From Pontibacter sp. G13 (lineage in GTDB: Bacteria; Bacteroidota; Bacteroidia; J057): DNA of 64,000 bases. The translations under genes and the position numbers were made by a program. This document shows positions 44,795 through 54,100 of the stretch, piece after piece (position 1 is the first letter of the stretch; each line of letters starts with the position of its first letter). The notes under the pieces were generated by a model. It did no database searches and was not told the DNA's origin. It saw only the letters and a list, made by a program, of their open reading frames with translations. The DNA lies in assembly GCF_031851795.1 (NCBI RefSeq), contig NZ_CP134696.1, positions 4,732,501 through 4,796,500 on the forward strand, written 5' to 3'.

Positions 44795-45298
44795 CTATGC
44801 AGATTCTCCAGATTCCGGGATCAAAGTGTCCAGCAGATCCCAGATTTGTACGGCAGTCATGACACAACCGGATTCCATCATCTTGAACAACTCCAGTTCT
44901 CGATCTTTAGTCTCGTAGGGTTTCATGGTCCGTACGGATTGGAGATGCTGACCCCCAGCTTCCTGAATAGCCCGCACGAGATCCTCGGACCAAGGCGACT
45001 CCGTGAAAGCTACAGGCGTATCGCCCACAACCTTCAATCCCAATAGCGAGAGCATGGTTTCTCCGCACTTGAATACTCTCAGGTCCTTGGCGGAAACATG
45101 CATCATGTATTGCACATTCTTCAGCATTGAGTCAAACAAGGTGTCTGAAAAGATATCCACTAGCTCAATGGCCTTCTCGGGAGTTTCCTCATTCATTTTG
45201 CGCCAATCGTCCGACATGACCCCGTGGGCCACGAGAAATTGCTTGAGTTGGGGTTCGACGGCAGCAAGTTCGGAGTCGGTCAGTCGACGATATTTCAT
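44795..45298 (-). CDS. DUF6495-like conserved protein
   Basis: A 167-residue protein starting MKYRRLTDSELAAVEPQLK. It matches my memory of the Bacteroidota family DUF6495: MKY-x-R-L-T start, then D-x-(E/D)-W plus a helical first half containing IELVDIFSDTLFDSMLK. The middle strand DLRVFKCGETMLSLLGLKV is typical; the C-terminus is helical. There is no known function. The ATG at 45298 is chosen; 45310 is possible. It lies between a perfect palindrome/terminator (45311-45350) and the YkgJ gene, which starts three bases after it. Confidence 0.65.
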   Translation of the reverse strand: MKYRRLTDSELAAVEPQLKQFLVAHGVMSDDWRKMNEETPEKAIELVDIFSDTLFDSMLKNVQYMMHVSAKDLRVFKCGETMLSLLGLKVVGDTPVAFTESPWSEDLVRAIQEAGGQHLQSVRTMKPYETKDRELELFKMMESGCVMTAVQIWDLLDTLIPESGESA

Positions 45299-45310
45299 CT
45301 GATGGGGCAT

Positions 45311-45350
45311 AAAAAATCAGCTGCATGGAGAACCGTTCTCCATGCAGCTG
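45311..45350 (-). terminator. Rho-independent terminator with perfect 33-base palindrome
   Basis: Arms CAGCTGCATGGAGAAC and GTTCTCCATGCAGCTG (45318-45333 / 45335-45350) pair perfectly around one base. On the minus strand six Ts follow. It terminates the M49-type peptidase gene (stop at 45410) and sits 12 bases upstream of the DUF6495-like start. Confidence 0.9.
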
Positions 45351-45409
45351 GCAAAATTAACCAATTTGTCGGGGAATCCGCGAGCAATTCATGGATTGAA
45401 TCGAGCAGG

Positions 45410-47071
45410 TTACAAGCCCAAAACTTGGGTTCCTTGTTCGAACACGACATCCACCGGAATACCGGCTTCATTGAGGCGGTCAAGGTCTGCTTGAAGTTCG
45501 GAGCCGATTTTCCCTTTCTCCGACATGAGCTTTTTGACGCCCTCGTAATCTCCGTCTCCCTGAAGGGTAAGAATCAATTCGGAAAGATCTGCGATGGCTG
45601 CTCGCATCTGCTCGGGATTTACGCGGTATGTTTGGGTGTCCTGATCATAGGAAAATGCGCCCCTTTCTTTGAAGAAATTGAACCGCAGCGAATTGGCACG
45701 GCCATGAGCACTAGAGGCCCCAAATCTCACAGATCGGAAAATCCCCGCCAGGAAGGTAACGTAGTAGTCTTCCAATTTTCCTTCGGTAATCTCCCCGCGC
45801 TGAAACAGCTGCTCCACCATGTAGATCCCCAAGATATCGGCCTTGCCTTCCTCTAGGGCAGACGATTCCTCCCGCAACGACTCTCTCACAGTGCCTTTCC
45901 CATTGATGGTCTCCTTGATGCCGAGTCCATGAGCAACCTCATGAAACATGGTATTGGCAAAGAATGCTTCAAATGTCAGATGCTCTCGCTGATCTTCGGC
46001 AATCAGTAGATCCGCGATGGGCAATAGGATCTTATCGTATTTGGCTTTCATGGCGTTTTTCAACTGCGAACGGCGTGTACCTTTTTGCCGCTGAATGTCC
46101 TCATCATTGGGGAGATTGACGGCGATGGTCTTAGAACCTGCATTGCAATCACCGGCATAGTACACCACATCATACGCATTGAGTTGGGCATCTCCACCGG
46201 GGGTTTCTGCCTTGTATCGCTCGTCTACGGGCAATCCTGCTTGGAGTGTGGGGAGAAAGGCTACATACCGTTCGAGGCGCTGACTCCATGCTTGATCTTT
46301 GACCAAAACATAGGCTTCGTGGGCTGCTTTGTATCCAAACAATTGATCTTCGTAGGTCTCGATGGGGCCGATAATCAAATCAAGTGTGTTGTCTTTCATG
46401 TCCAGCCAAGCAATATCTGAGGTATCATAATCATCCCTCAAAAGAGCCTTGGCACGTAATCGGAGGTATTTGCTGAATTCTTTGGAGTCGCTGATATTGG
46501 CAGCTTGATTCAGCAATTCCGCAGCCCGCTTGACCTCTTCTCGGAAGGCTTCATGGTACGGAACGATCTCGAGTTGCTCCCGCTCGTCTCTCCGAATCAG
46601 CGTATAGAGGTCTTTCTTTTTGGGATTGGAGAAGGCTTCGAATTCCTCCTTGGTCATGTTGGTCGGATAGAAATTCGCTCCCGCTGGTTTGGGACCGATG
46701 CCTGCAATGAAGGGCTCATTGCCCTCTAGTCGATCCCAAGGGCCGTAATTGATATCGTAAAAGGCCCTTTCGGCGGACGACAATTTGGAAATATCGACAT
46801 ATACATTGGCAGGTACGGCTTCCTTCCAAAATAGCTGATCCATGATCTGGGCTGCTTCAATGAGCAGGGGGATGAGCTTTTTATCGGATTCGGAAAGGGC
46901 GGCAAGATCGGTCGTCAGTTTGACGGGTACATATTTCTGTACCAAGACCCGCTCTGGATTTTCGGCTGGAGTGGCTGGGGGAGGAGTTGTGGTTTGTGAC
47001 TCAGGCTGACAACTCATCAGAATCATGGCGGTCAAGACCCCCAAGCAAATAGGAGCAAGCAGTCGGTTCAT
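45410..47071 (-). CDS. M49 (dipeptidyl-peptidase III-like) lipoprotein
   Basis: A 553-residue protein with a lipoprotein signal: hydrophobic residues 4-19 and lipobox LMSC. The mature part matches bacterial dipeptidyl-peptidase 3 family members. The zinc motif HEVAHGLG gives the two histidines and Glu, and the third ligand lies in EEGKADILGIYMVEQL. The motif is HExxH, as in plant-type and some bacterial relatives, instead of the HExxxH of mammalian DPP III. The family removes dipeptides from short peptides or acts as a zinc hydrolase of unknown substrate; the lipid anchor puts it in the periplasm. It is monocistronic, with a terminator following at 45311-45350. Confidence 0.85.
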   Translation of the reverse strand: MNRLLAPICLGVLTAMILMSCQPESQTTTPPPATPAENPERVLVQKYVPVKLTTDLAALSESDKKLIPLLIEAAQIMDQLFWKEAVPANVYVDISKLSSAERAFYDINYGPWDRLEGNEPFIAGIGPKPAGANFYPTNMTKEEFEAFSNPKKKDLYTLIRRDEREQLEIVPYHEAFREEVKRAAELLNQAANISDSKEFSKYLRLRAKALLRDDYDTSDIAWLDMKDNTLDLIIGPIETYEDQLFGYKAAHEAYVLVKDQAWSQRLERYVAFLPTLQAGLPVDERYKAETPGGDAQLNAYDVVYYAGDCNAGSKTIAVNLPNDEDIQRQKGTRRSQLKNAMKAKYDKILLPIADLLIAEDQREHLTFEAFFANTMFHEVAHGLGIKETINGKGTVRESLREESSALEEGKADILGIYMVEQLFQRGEITEGKLEDYYVTFLAGIFRSVRFGASSAHGRANSLRFNFFKERGAFSYDQDTQTYRVNPEQMRAAIADLSELILTLQGDGDYEGVKKLMSEKGKIGSELQADLDRLNEAGIPVDVVFEQGTQVLGL

Positions 47072-47304
47072 ATAGACATTTGATGATTTGAGGCTTCATT
47101 TAAAATACGATAAAACCATTGGAATCCCCAATTCATCATCATCCCAACAGCCGGAACGCTGCTCGTAGTCAGTTATGGATCAAACCGGAAATTTCGTAGC
47201 TTACCTTGTCCGTGAATGTCTGGTGAACAGGATATTGTAGACCTCAGATCAATTCGGACGCTACTACTGGATGTAATCCAATTTGTGTATATCAAATTGT
47301 GATG

Positions 47305-47326
47305 GGTCCGCCCGGGAGGGCGGACC
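47305..47326. repeat. Perfect GC-rich hairpin downstream of the TlpA-like gene
   Basis: Arms GGTCCGCCC / GGGCGGACC with a GGGA loop, 17 bp beyond the minus-strand stop at 47343. There is no T-run on either strand, so it may be a transcript-end or mRNA-stability hairpin but is not a classic terminator. Confidence 0.6.
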
Positions 47327-47342
47327 GCTTGTATCTGGACGC

Positions 47343-48608
47343 TTAGTTGGCTGCCATTTGGCTGAGATCTCCTTCCGCCAACAACTTCTCTAGAAATCTA
47401 CTGTACTCCTCTACAAATTGGTCGTAGGGGGCCCCCGTTCCCGGTCCGTAAAACCCTGTATGGATTTTCCGTACGCGGCCTTCTCGGTCAAGGTAGATGG
47501 AGGTCGGGTAGGAAAGGATATGATTCAGCATCGGCAAGGCCCTGGCGGCTTCTTGCTTGTTGGTAGTCAAGCTGGCAATGAGGATTTCGTAATTGACGCC
47601 CAGCGCTTCTTTCATCTTTGAAACGCGTTTTACCGCTTGCGCTTGATCCTTCGCCCGCTCAAAGGCCAAACCTACAATTTCCAATCCTTGCTGCTCGTAG
47701 CGGTCGTACCACTTGGCAAATAGGCGGGTTTCGTCCATGCAATTTGGGCACCACGATCCCAAAATCTGCACGATCACCACCTTGCCCTGATATCGGGAAT
47801 CTGACAACGAGATGGTGTCTCCCTCCAAATTCGTGAAGCGGAAATCAACTCCCTCGTATCCTTCTTTCAGGAAAGTCAATTGATCGGGCTCGCGTAGGGC
47901 AACATCTGGATCAGGGTGTCCCTCCCAAGGCTCTTCCCAATGAGAGCCACTGCGAAATGAACCCGTTAGGCTTCCGTCTGGCTGTACTTGTGCTTCAAAA
48001 AGAAAGGCATGGGCACCGTCAAAGCAGGATAGTTTCAACTCATCTCCATCCAATACGCCTGCTAAATAACGATAGTCGCCTGTCTCGGTGAGGAAGGTTC
48101 CTTGTACGATCTGACCATTTCGTTGGAATACACCGATGGCCGGATAGCTATCTTCGGGGTTTTCGGGGCTGAATGTCACGGCATACCGATCGGACAATTC
48201 CACAGATTCAGGCGAGGACTCCGCGGGGAATCGAGGGTGATCGCCAGCCAATGCAACGAAAGGGATTCGGTAGTCGGCAGATTTGACAAAATTGATCCAA
48301 TCTCCGGCAATTTCACCCGGTCTGATGATTTTGCCGGCAAATTGAGCATCAAACACAGACATGTCTATGTAGATGGAGTCTCCCACCAATCGCACCTGAT
48401 CGGCCTCGATACGCTCTTCTCCATTGATGAATGCGGCTTGATAACCTTCCGCTTGGGAGGTCAATTCCAGATCGACCGGCAACTCCACGCCCGGGGCCAA
48501 TTCCATGGCCAACCGCCAATGGCCGGTCTCCAGCTTGGTTTCGGGGGCTGATGACTGACAGCCAGCCAACATCAGCACAGCCATCAACAGGTAGAATGAG
48601 TTTCGCAT
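47343..48608 (-). CDS. TlpA-like thioredoxin-fold lipoprotein
   Basis: A 421-residue protein. The start at 48608 (MRNSFYLLMAVLMLAGCQ) gives a lipoprotein signal with lipobox LAGC. Residues about 25-260 are a beta-rich N-terminal domain without a name I recognise. Residues about 275-410 form a TlpA/ResA thioredoxin fold: GKVVIVQILGSWCPNC, with the CxxC active site and a WCPNC variant, then YPTSIYLDREGRV, the cis-proline strand. Periplasmic TlpA-like proteins reduce disulfides, for instance in cytochrome c maturation; the exact role here is unknown. It is anchored facing the periplasm. The purD stop lies 199 bp upstream on the same strand. Confidence 0.87.
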   Translation of the reverse strand: MRNSFYLLMAVLMLAGCQSSAPETKLETGHWRLAMELAPGVELPVDLELTSQAEGYQAAFINGEERIEADQVRLVGDSIYIDMSVFDAQFAGKIIRPGEIAGDWINFVKSADYRIPFVALAGDHPRFPAESSPESVELSDRYAVTFSPENPEDSYPAIGVFQRNGQIVQGTFLTETGDYRYLAGVLDGDELKLSCFDGAHAFLFEAQVQPDGSLTGSFRSGSHWEEPWEGHPDPDVALREPDQLTFLKEGYEGVDFRFTNLEGDTISLSDSRYQGKVVIVQILGSWCPNCMDETRLFAKWYDRYEQQGLEIVGLAFERAKDQAQAVKRVSKMKEALGVNYEILIASLTTNKQEAARALPMLNHILSYPTSIYLDREGRVRKIHTGFYGPGTGAPYDQFVEEYSRFLEKLLAEGDLSQMAAN

Positions 48609-48807
48609 ATGGGTTTTGGATTGAGCCTGCAAAGTACACATTTTGGATGGCTTGGTTGTCGGCAGGCTGTCAATATGCTCCGCTGGAGGGCGCATCCCCT
48701 CGCGGATGCATCGGTTGCTGCAATCGTTGTCCTACCGATTCCCCAAAAAACACAAACAGGGCCATCTCCTTACGGTGATGTCCCCGTTTTGTGCGCAACG
48801 CTTGTGG

Positions 48808-50073
48808 TTATCGTTGAAGATCTTTTCCAATATCAGTCCGGAAGTACTTTCCTTCGAATTGGATCTGCTCTGCATTTTTCAAGGATTGTGCCACAGCGCT
48901 CGCAATATCCTGACCAAATGAGCTAATCGCTAACACGCGACCTCCATTCGTCACGATATCCTCGCCAGCTTGCTTGGTGCCTGCGTGGAAGAGGATGGAG
49001 CCTTCCGTCTGATCCCAGCCGGTCATCACTTTGCCTTTTTCGTAGGAGCCGGGATAGCCACCAGATACCATCATCACCGTGGTACAGGTGCGTGGATCGA
49101 TGCTGAATGCCTTCTCGTCCAGGTTGCCTTCGATGACGCCTTGGAACAGATCCACCAGATCCGCCTCCAAGCGTGGCATCACAACTTCGGTCTCAGGATC
49201 ACCCATGCGGACATTGTATTCAAGCACATAAGGAGTTCCCTCTACGACCATCAATCCGATGAAAATGAATCCCTTGTAGGTGATTCCCTCTGCATTCAAT
49301 CCGTCCATGGTCGGTTTGACGATGGTATCCTCAACCTGCTTCACGAAGGCATCATCCGCAAACGGAACGGGAGATACGGCGCCCATTCCGCCTGTGTTCA
49401 GACCGGTATCGTCTTCGCCAATTCGCTTATAGTCCTTGGCGGACGGCAGCAGCTTGTAGTTCACACCATCGGTGAGAACAAAGATGGAGATCTCGATTCC
49501 TTGCAGGAATTCCTCGATCACGACGGTCTGACCCGCTTCTCCAAATGCCTCACCCGAAAGCATGTCTTTGGTGACTTCCTGCGCATGTTCGTGGGTTTCG
49601 CAGATCAAGACGCCTTTTCCGGCTGCCAATCCACTGGCTTTGACCACGATGGGCAAGGAGTGTCCCGCCAAATACTCCATCGCTTCCTCGACCTGATCTT
49701 GGTTGAAGGAGCGGTAGCCAGCGGTCGGGATATTGTATGTTTGCATGAACTGCTTGGAGAAGTCCTTGCTTCCTTCCAGTTCTGCACCTGCCTTGACTGG
49801 GCCTACCACGGGGATTCCGCGCTCGGCAAAGTAGTCAGACACACCCGCGACCAGTGGCGCTTCCGGCCCGGCGACGATGAAGTCCACACCATGCTCTTTG
49901 ACGAAGGTATGGATGGCCTCGAAGTCAGTGGCGGAGATGTCCACATTGGTACCAACTTCTGCGGTTCCAGCGTTGCCAGGAGCGATGTACAACTGGTCGC
50001 ACTGGGGAGATTGGGCCAGTTTCCATGCGAATGCGTGCTCGCGTCCGCCGCCGCCCAAGATCAAGATATTCAT
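48808..50073 (-). CDS. purD: Phosphoribosylamine-glycine ligase (PurD/GARS)
   Basis: A 421-residue ATP-grasp enzyme that joins glycine to 5-phosphoribosylamine, step two of purine biosynthesis, in the cytosol. Visible features are the N-terminal MNILILGGGGREHAFAWKL, FIVAGPEAPLVAGV, the A-grasp strand LPIVVKASGLAAGKGV, VVIEEFLQGIEIS, and the catalytic LNTGGMGAVSPVPF and YVLEYNVRMGDPETE motifs. The length is normal for a stand-alone GARS. It starts at the ATG at 50073, immediately downstream of a repeat cluster. purB lies 10 kb away on the same strand; other pur genes are not in the window. Confidence 0.97.
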   Translation of the reverse strand: MNILILGGGGREHAFAWKLAQSPQCDQLYIAPGNAGTAEVGTNVDISATDFEAIHTFVKEHGVDFIVAGPEAPLVAGVSDYFAERGIPVVGPVKAGAELEGSKDFSKQFMQTYNIPTAGYRSFNQDQVEEAMEYLAGHSLPIVVKASGLAAGKGVLICETHEHAQEVTKDMLSGEAFGEAGQTVVIEEFLQGIEISIFVLTDGVNYKLLPSAKDYKRIGEDDTGLNTGGMGAVSPVPFADDAFVKQVEDTIVKPTMDGLNAEGITYKGFIFIGLMVVEGTPYVLEYNVRMGDPETEVVMPRLEADLVDLFQGVIEGNLDEKAFSIDPRTCTTVMMVSGGYPGSYEKGKVMTGWDQTEGSILFHAGTKQAGEDIVTNGGRVLAISSFGQDIASAVAQSLKNAEQIQFEGKYFRTDIGKDLQR

Positions 50074-50192
50074 GAAGATTCCGTGTTATCTACTCAATTG
50101 CCTGCAAAGGTAGGAAAAACCCACACTATCGTCCACGGCCTCGCGCAATCATCCGCGCAGTTTCCTATCATGGGCAGAAATGATGTGTCTCC

Positions 50193-50229
50193 GATATGTC
50201 CCAATTTTTCGATTTTTGGTACACGTTGT
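50193..50229. repeat. Diverged copy of the GGTAC palindrome
   Basis: GATATGTCCCAATTTTTCG followed by ATTTTTGGTACACG parallels the near-perfect palindrome at 50564-50596, with substitutions. Confidence 0.5.
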
Positions 50230-50288
50230 CCATAAAGGGCTCGAATTTGGGCAATATCTAGGGTGAAATTGGATGGGGAGAACGATTT

Positions 50289-50518
50289 GGGCGTGCCTCG
50301 GCGTACTGACAAATTGGAGGTCGCTTGACCCCGAGGTCGCCGAGTCGCGTGCTGCAGGGGTCCGCTTCGCTTCCGTCCTCGGGAGTATGTTTTATGGGGT
50401 TAAATTGTTGATTTATAGAGTGTTGGTGATTCTTTGGGCATGCGGAATTAGCTCCCTCGGACCGCGCCTAGGGGCGCGCCCTTACGCCCGCTCACGCCAC
50501 ACAACCAGCCGCACTTCT
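50289..50518. repeat. GC-rich dispersed repeat, copy C (inverted)
   Basis: On the minus strand it reads GTGCGGCTGG...TGGCGTGAGCGGGCG, then GGCGCGGTCCGAGGG, and ends ACGCCGAGGCACGCCC. This is the same block order as copies A (32571) and B (21686) in the opposite orientation. It lies upstream of purD. Confidence 0.75.
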
Positions 50519-50563
50519 ACCTGTCAAAAAGGCATATGGGACTCCGTGGTACATGTTTTTCTG

Positions 50564-50596
50564 ATATGTACCAAAAATCGATTTTTTGGTACATAT
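50564..50596. repeat. Near-perfect palindrome ATATGTACC...GGTACATAT
   Basis: Arms ATATGTACC and GGTACATAT flank AAAAATCGATTTTTT, which is itself almost symmetric; the whole site differs from perfect by one base. A further GGTACAT at 50548-50554 can pair with the left arm instead. Confidence 0.75.
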
Positions 50597-50826
50597 AGGG
50601 TCCGGGTGACCATGAATTCTTCCGAAATGCCCCGATTTTGAGCCTCGATGACCGATATCTGGGGCTTGGGGAGCGCAATTGTCCAAGGCCTGTTTTGAGG
50701 GCTTGGGCGAGTGTCTCCGATTGGCGGATGGGGGTTGCAGCAAAATGTATCCAGCCTAAATATAGGTACGCGCAAACTGAAGATGCCACGGGCAATGATC
50801 ATCCACTAACCTCTCAAGTCTCATGT

Positions 50827-51047
50827 GCGGATGGCCTGCCGCGGGGTGAGGGATGGGAATGGTGCGACGTGAGGAGCAGTCCGAGGCCCGATGGCCAGGA
50901 GGGAATGAACCCAAGCTTCTTCTATATTTCCGAAAGAATTTCCGAGGACGGAGCCCTGCGAACCCATGGATCAGCCCGACTCGGCGACCCTCTAGCCAAG
51001 TGATGGCCCAATCCCCAGCACGCCGAGGCACCCCCCCATTCAACAAA
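50827..51047. repeat. GC-rich dispersed repeat, copy D (degenerate)
   Basis: Retains the order GGCCTGCC..GGTGAG, then GCAGTCCGAGG, GACTCGGCGACC and CAGCACGCCGAGGCAC of the family, with many changes. It lies immediately downstream of the PKD-protein gene. The rest of 50074-51114 shows no gene. Confidence 0.55.
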
Positions 51048-51114
51048 ATGCCCAGACAATCAACAGACCGCCCGGGCATTCCACAGTAACAAAAAACAAT
51101 AATCAACAACAAGT

Positions 51115-54100
51115 TTATCTGATCAGGGTCAGGGTTCCCTGTCTGGTTTCCTCGCGTCCGTCGGCAAATCTCGCGCGGATCAGTTGCCAAGTGTAGACGC
51201 CCGGAGATACGGCTTGGCCATTCACCGTGCCGTCCCAACCCTCCGCTGGCTGCCCCTCGATGAGTTTGTCCGAGGTCCACAGTAGATCTCCCCAGCGTGA
51301 GTAGACCGCGATCTGGTAGATCTCAAGTCCGATCCCCTTGGGCAAAAACAAGGCGTAATCTCCCGAACCAGCCTGTGGAGCCATAGCGTTGGGAACCCAG
51401 ATATGCCCAAACTTCCAAGGGGTGATCGGCTGTAGGGACGTATCGGTACAACCATTGGCCGCAGTGGTGATGAGTTCCACACGGAAGGTATCATTGGTGA
51501 GATATTGGTGGTAGGGATCAACCTCGTCGCTGACTTCGGAACCATCTCCGAAATTCCACTGGAAAGCGACTCCATCCACGGATTCATTTTGGAAGACCAC
51601 ATGCCCAGAAGTCTGCGGATATGGCAAGGTATCTCGGTAGCTGAAATCGGCGATCGGACTCGGCAGCACCTCGATGAAGTTCTCAAATGCCAAGGTGTCG
51701 TAGCACTCATCTGCATAGTTGGCCACCAAGCTCACATCGTACGATCCCGGAAGGGCAAATACGTGGTCCACATCCGGAGAGGTGTATGTGGCTCCATCGC
51801 CCAAGGTCCAGAGATATTCGGTAGCATCGGTGGACAGATTCGTAAAGGTCACTGGATGCGGATGGCATCCCTGCATGAGTTCGCCGATGAAATCCGCTTC
51901 GGGCTGTGGATGGATCAAAATCTGTTGAAAGGCCGAATCCGCACAGTTGAAGGTATTGCGCACGATGAGCTTGACATCGTAGGTATCCGGTGCAGAGAAT
52001 AGCTGGGAAGGATTGTCTGCCTGAGAAAATCCTGCTCCATCAAAGTCCCACTGGAAGGTGATTGCGCGCTCAAGGGTCGAGGACAGGTTGAGGAATTGAA
52101 CCTCCAACGGTCCGCAAGACTCGTCTGCCGACACGGAGAATTCTGCGGCTGGATAGCTGGCCGTTTCGACCACTACCTGAGCGGTATCAAAGCAAAATCC
52201 AGCGGTATCAGCAACCAGCGTCACCTCAAAACTGGTGTCAGGCGCAAAAAACGTATGCGTGGGATTGAGCGCATGAAAGGTGCCAGATTGGTCTCCGAAG
52301 TCCCAAGTGAGTTGGCTGAAATTCTGCGACCCGTGTGTGAAGGTAATAGGGAGCGGCGCACAGCCTTGGTACGGGTCAGGCGTGAAGGCCGCCACCGGAT
52401 TGGGATACACCTGCACGGTCTGGGAGATCGAATCGCGGCATCCAAAGTCATTTTGCACGGTCATCTGAATCGGAAAGATTCCGACAGAAGCATACACGTA
52501 GAGCGGTTCCGGCAGGACGGAAATTCCTCCATCACCAAGGTCCCATTCGTAGGTGACGGGACGAGTGGATTGACTGAGATTTGTGAATGCATGGGGAGCA
52601 GGTGCGCCGCAAATCTCTGTCCATTCAGGCGTAAAAAGGGCGACCGGCCAACTTGCCGTTTCAATGGTGACGCTCGCGGAATCAAAACAGAATCCTGCAG
52701 TATCCACGACCATGACCACCTCAAACACCGTGTCCGCTCCCGAAAAAGTATGTTGGGGTGATGCGATGGTACTCGGGAGGGTGAGGTCTCCGAATTCCCA
52801 TCGGACGTGGCTCCAGTTCTGTGATTGCTGGGTGAAATTGACGGATAGTGGGACACAGCCCTGCAATTGATCAGATGTAAAATCTGCGATCGGGATCGGG
52901 TAGACTTCCACTTCCTGAATCACCGAATCTTGGCATCCGAAGTCATTTTCCACCAAGAGCTGGATCGGGAAAATTCCGACCGATTGGTAGGTGTGCACGG
53001 GCGTTTCGAGGATGGAAGTGTCGCCATCCCCAAATCTCCATTTGTAGATCTCTGGCCGAGTGGAGGAGGATTGGTTGGTGAATTGGATCGGGGCAGGTTC
53101 ACCGCATATTTCCGTCCATGATGGGATGAATTGGGCGGTCGGCCAGCTTGCCGTGCGAATCTGCTGAGTGGTGGAATCGAAGCACAATCCTGCGGTGTCG
53201 ACCACGAGGGAAATGGTGTACACGGTGTCGGGAATTGTAAATGGCCAGGTGACTTGGACCCCCGAAAGTGAATTGCCATCGATGGTCCACATCTGCTGCG
53301 AATTGCCTTGTGAAAGATCCTTGAACTGTACATTCATAGGGACACATCCTTGGTTCAGGTCTGTGCCAATGATCGCCACAGGCTGTGGGAAAACTCGCAG
53401 GGGTTGTGTCGTGGAGTCCGCACAACCAGCCGTATTGGTGGCGAGTAGGGAAATCGTATAACTTCCCGGCGCGCTGTACAGGTAGTTTGGCGCGGCTACA
53501 GAGTCGATGCCCAGTCCATCGCCAAAATCCCATAGGTATACCAGCGCAGTATCGTTGGAGGTACTGAGATTCACGGGAGATACGGTATTCGCAGTGCCGC
53601 ACAAAGAATCCTCGACCACCATGAAATCCGCCACTGGAGGCTCAAAGATCAGGACATCCATGCTCGTGGATTGCTGACATCCATTCCCATCTGTGGTCGT
53701 CAAGGTGGTCGAATAGAGTCCGTCCATCCCAAAGACATAGCTCGGACTTGGCGCAATGCTGGTCCCTTGATTGTCGCCAAAGTCCCAGAAATAATTGAGG
53801 CCTGACACCTGTGCTTGGAAATTGACCTGCAAGCCGGGGCATCCAGCAGTGTCACTCAGGAAAAATTCAGCTTGAGGCAATGGCAGCACCGTAATCGTCA
53901 GGCTATCCACGCCTTCACAGGCCAGGGTATCAGCCCAAGCAAAGAGCCTCACGGTGTAGGTGCCCGCAGTGTCGAACTGATGGAGGGGATTGACCGCATG
54001 GGACGTGTCTCCGTCTCCAAACTCCCACAAGTATCCGGTGGTAGCTACCGAGAGATTTTGGAACTGGATATATCCGCCTGCGCAGGTGATCGCGGTATCC

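Noticed and set aside
47305-47326. Classical intrinsic terminator
   Set aside because: The hairpin is perfect but no T-run follows on either strand.
48970-50235. 421-codon plus-strand frame opposite purD
   Set aside because: Antisense shadow of purD; residues have no family pattern.
50074-51114. Hypothetical genes in the third repeat cluster
   Set aside because: All frames there lie in copies of dispersed repeats and none has a usual start, RBS or family.
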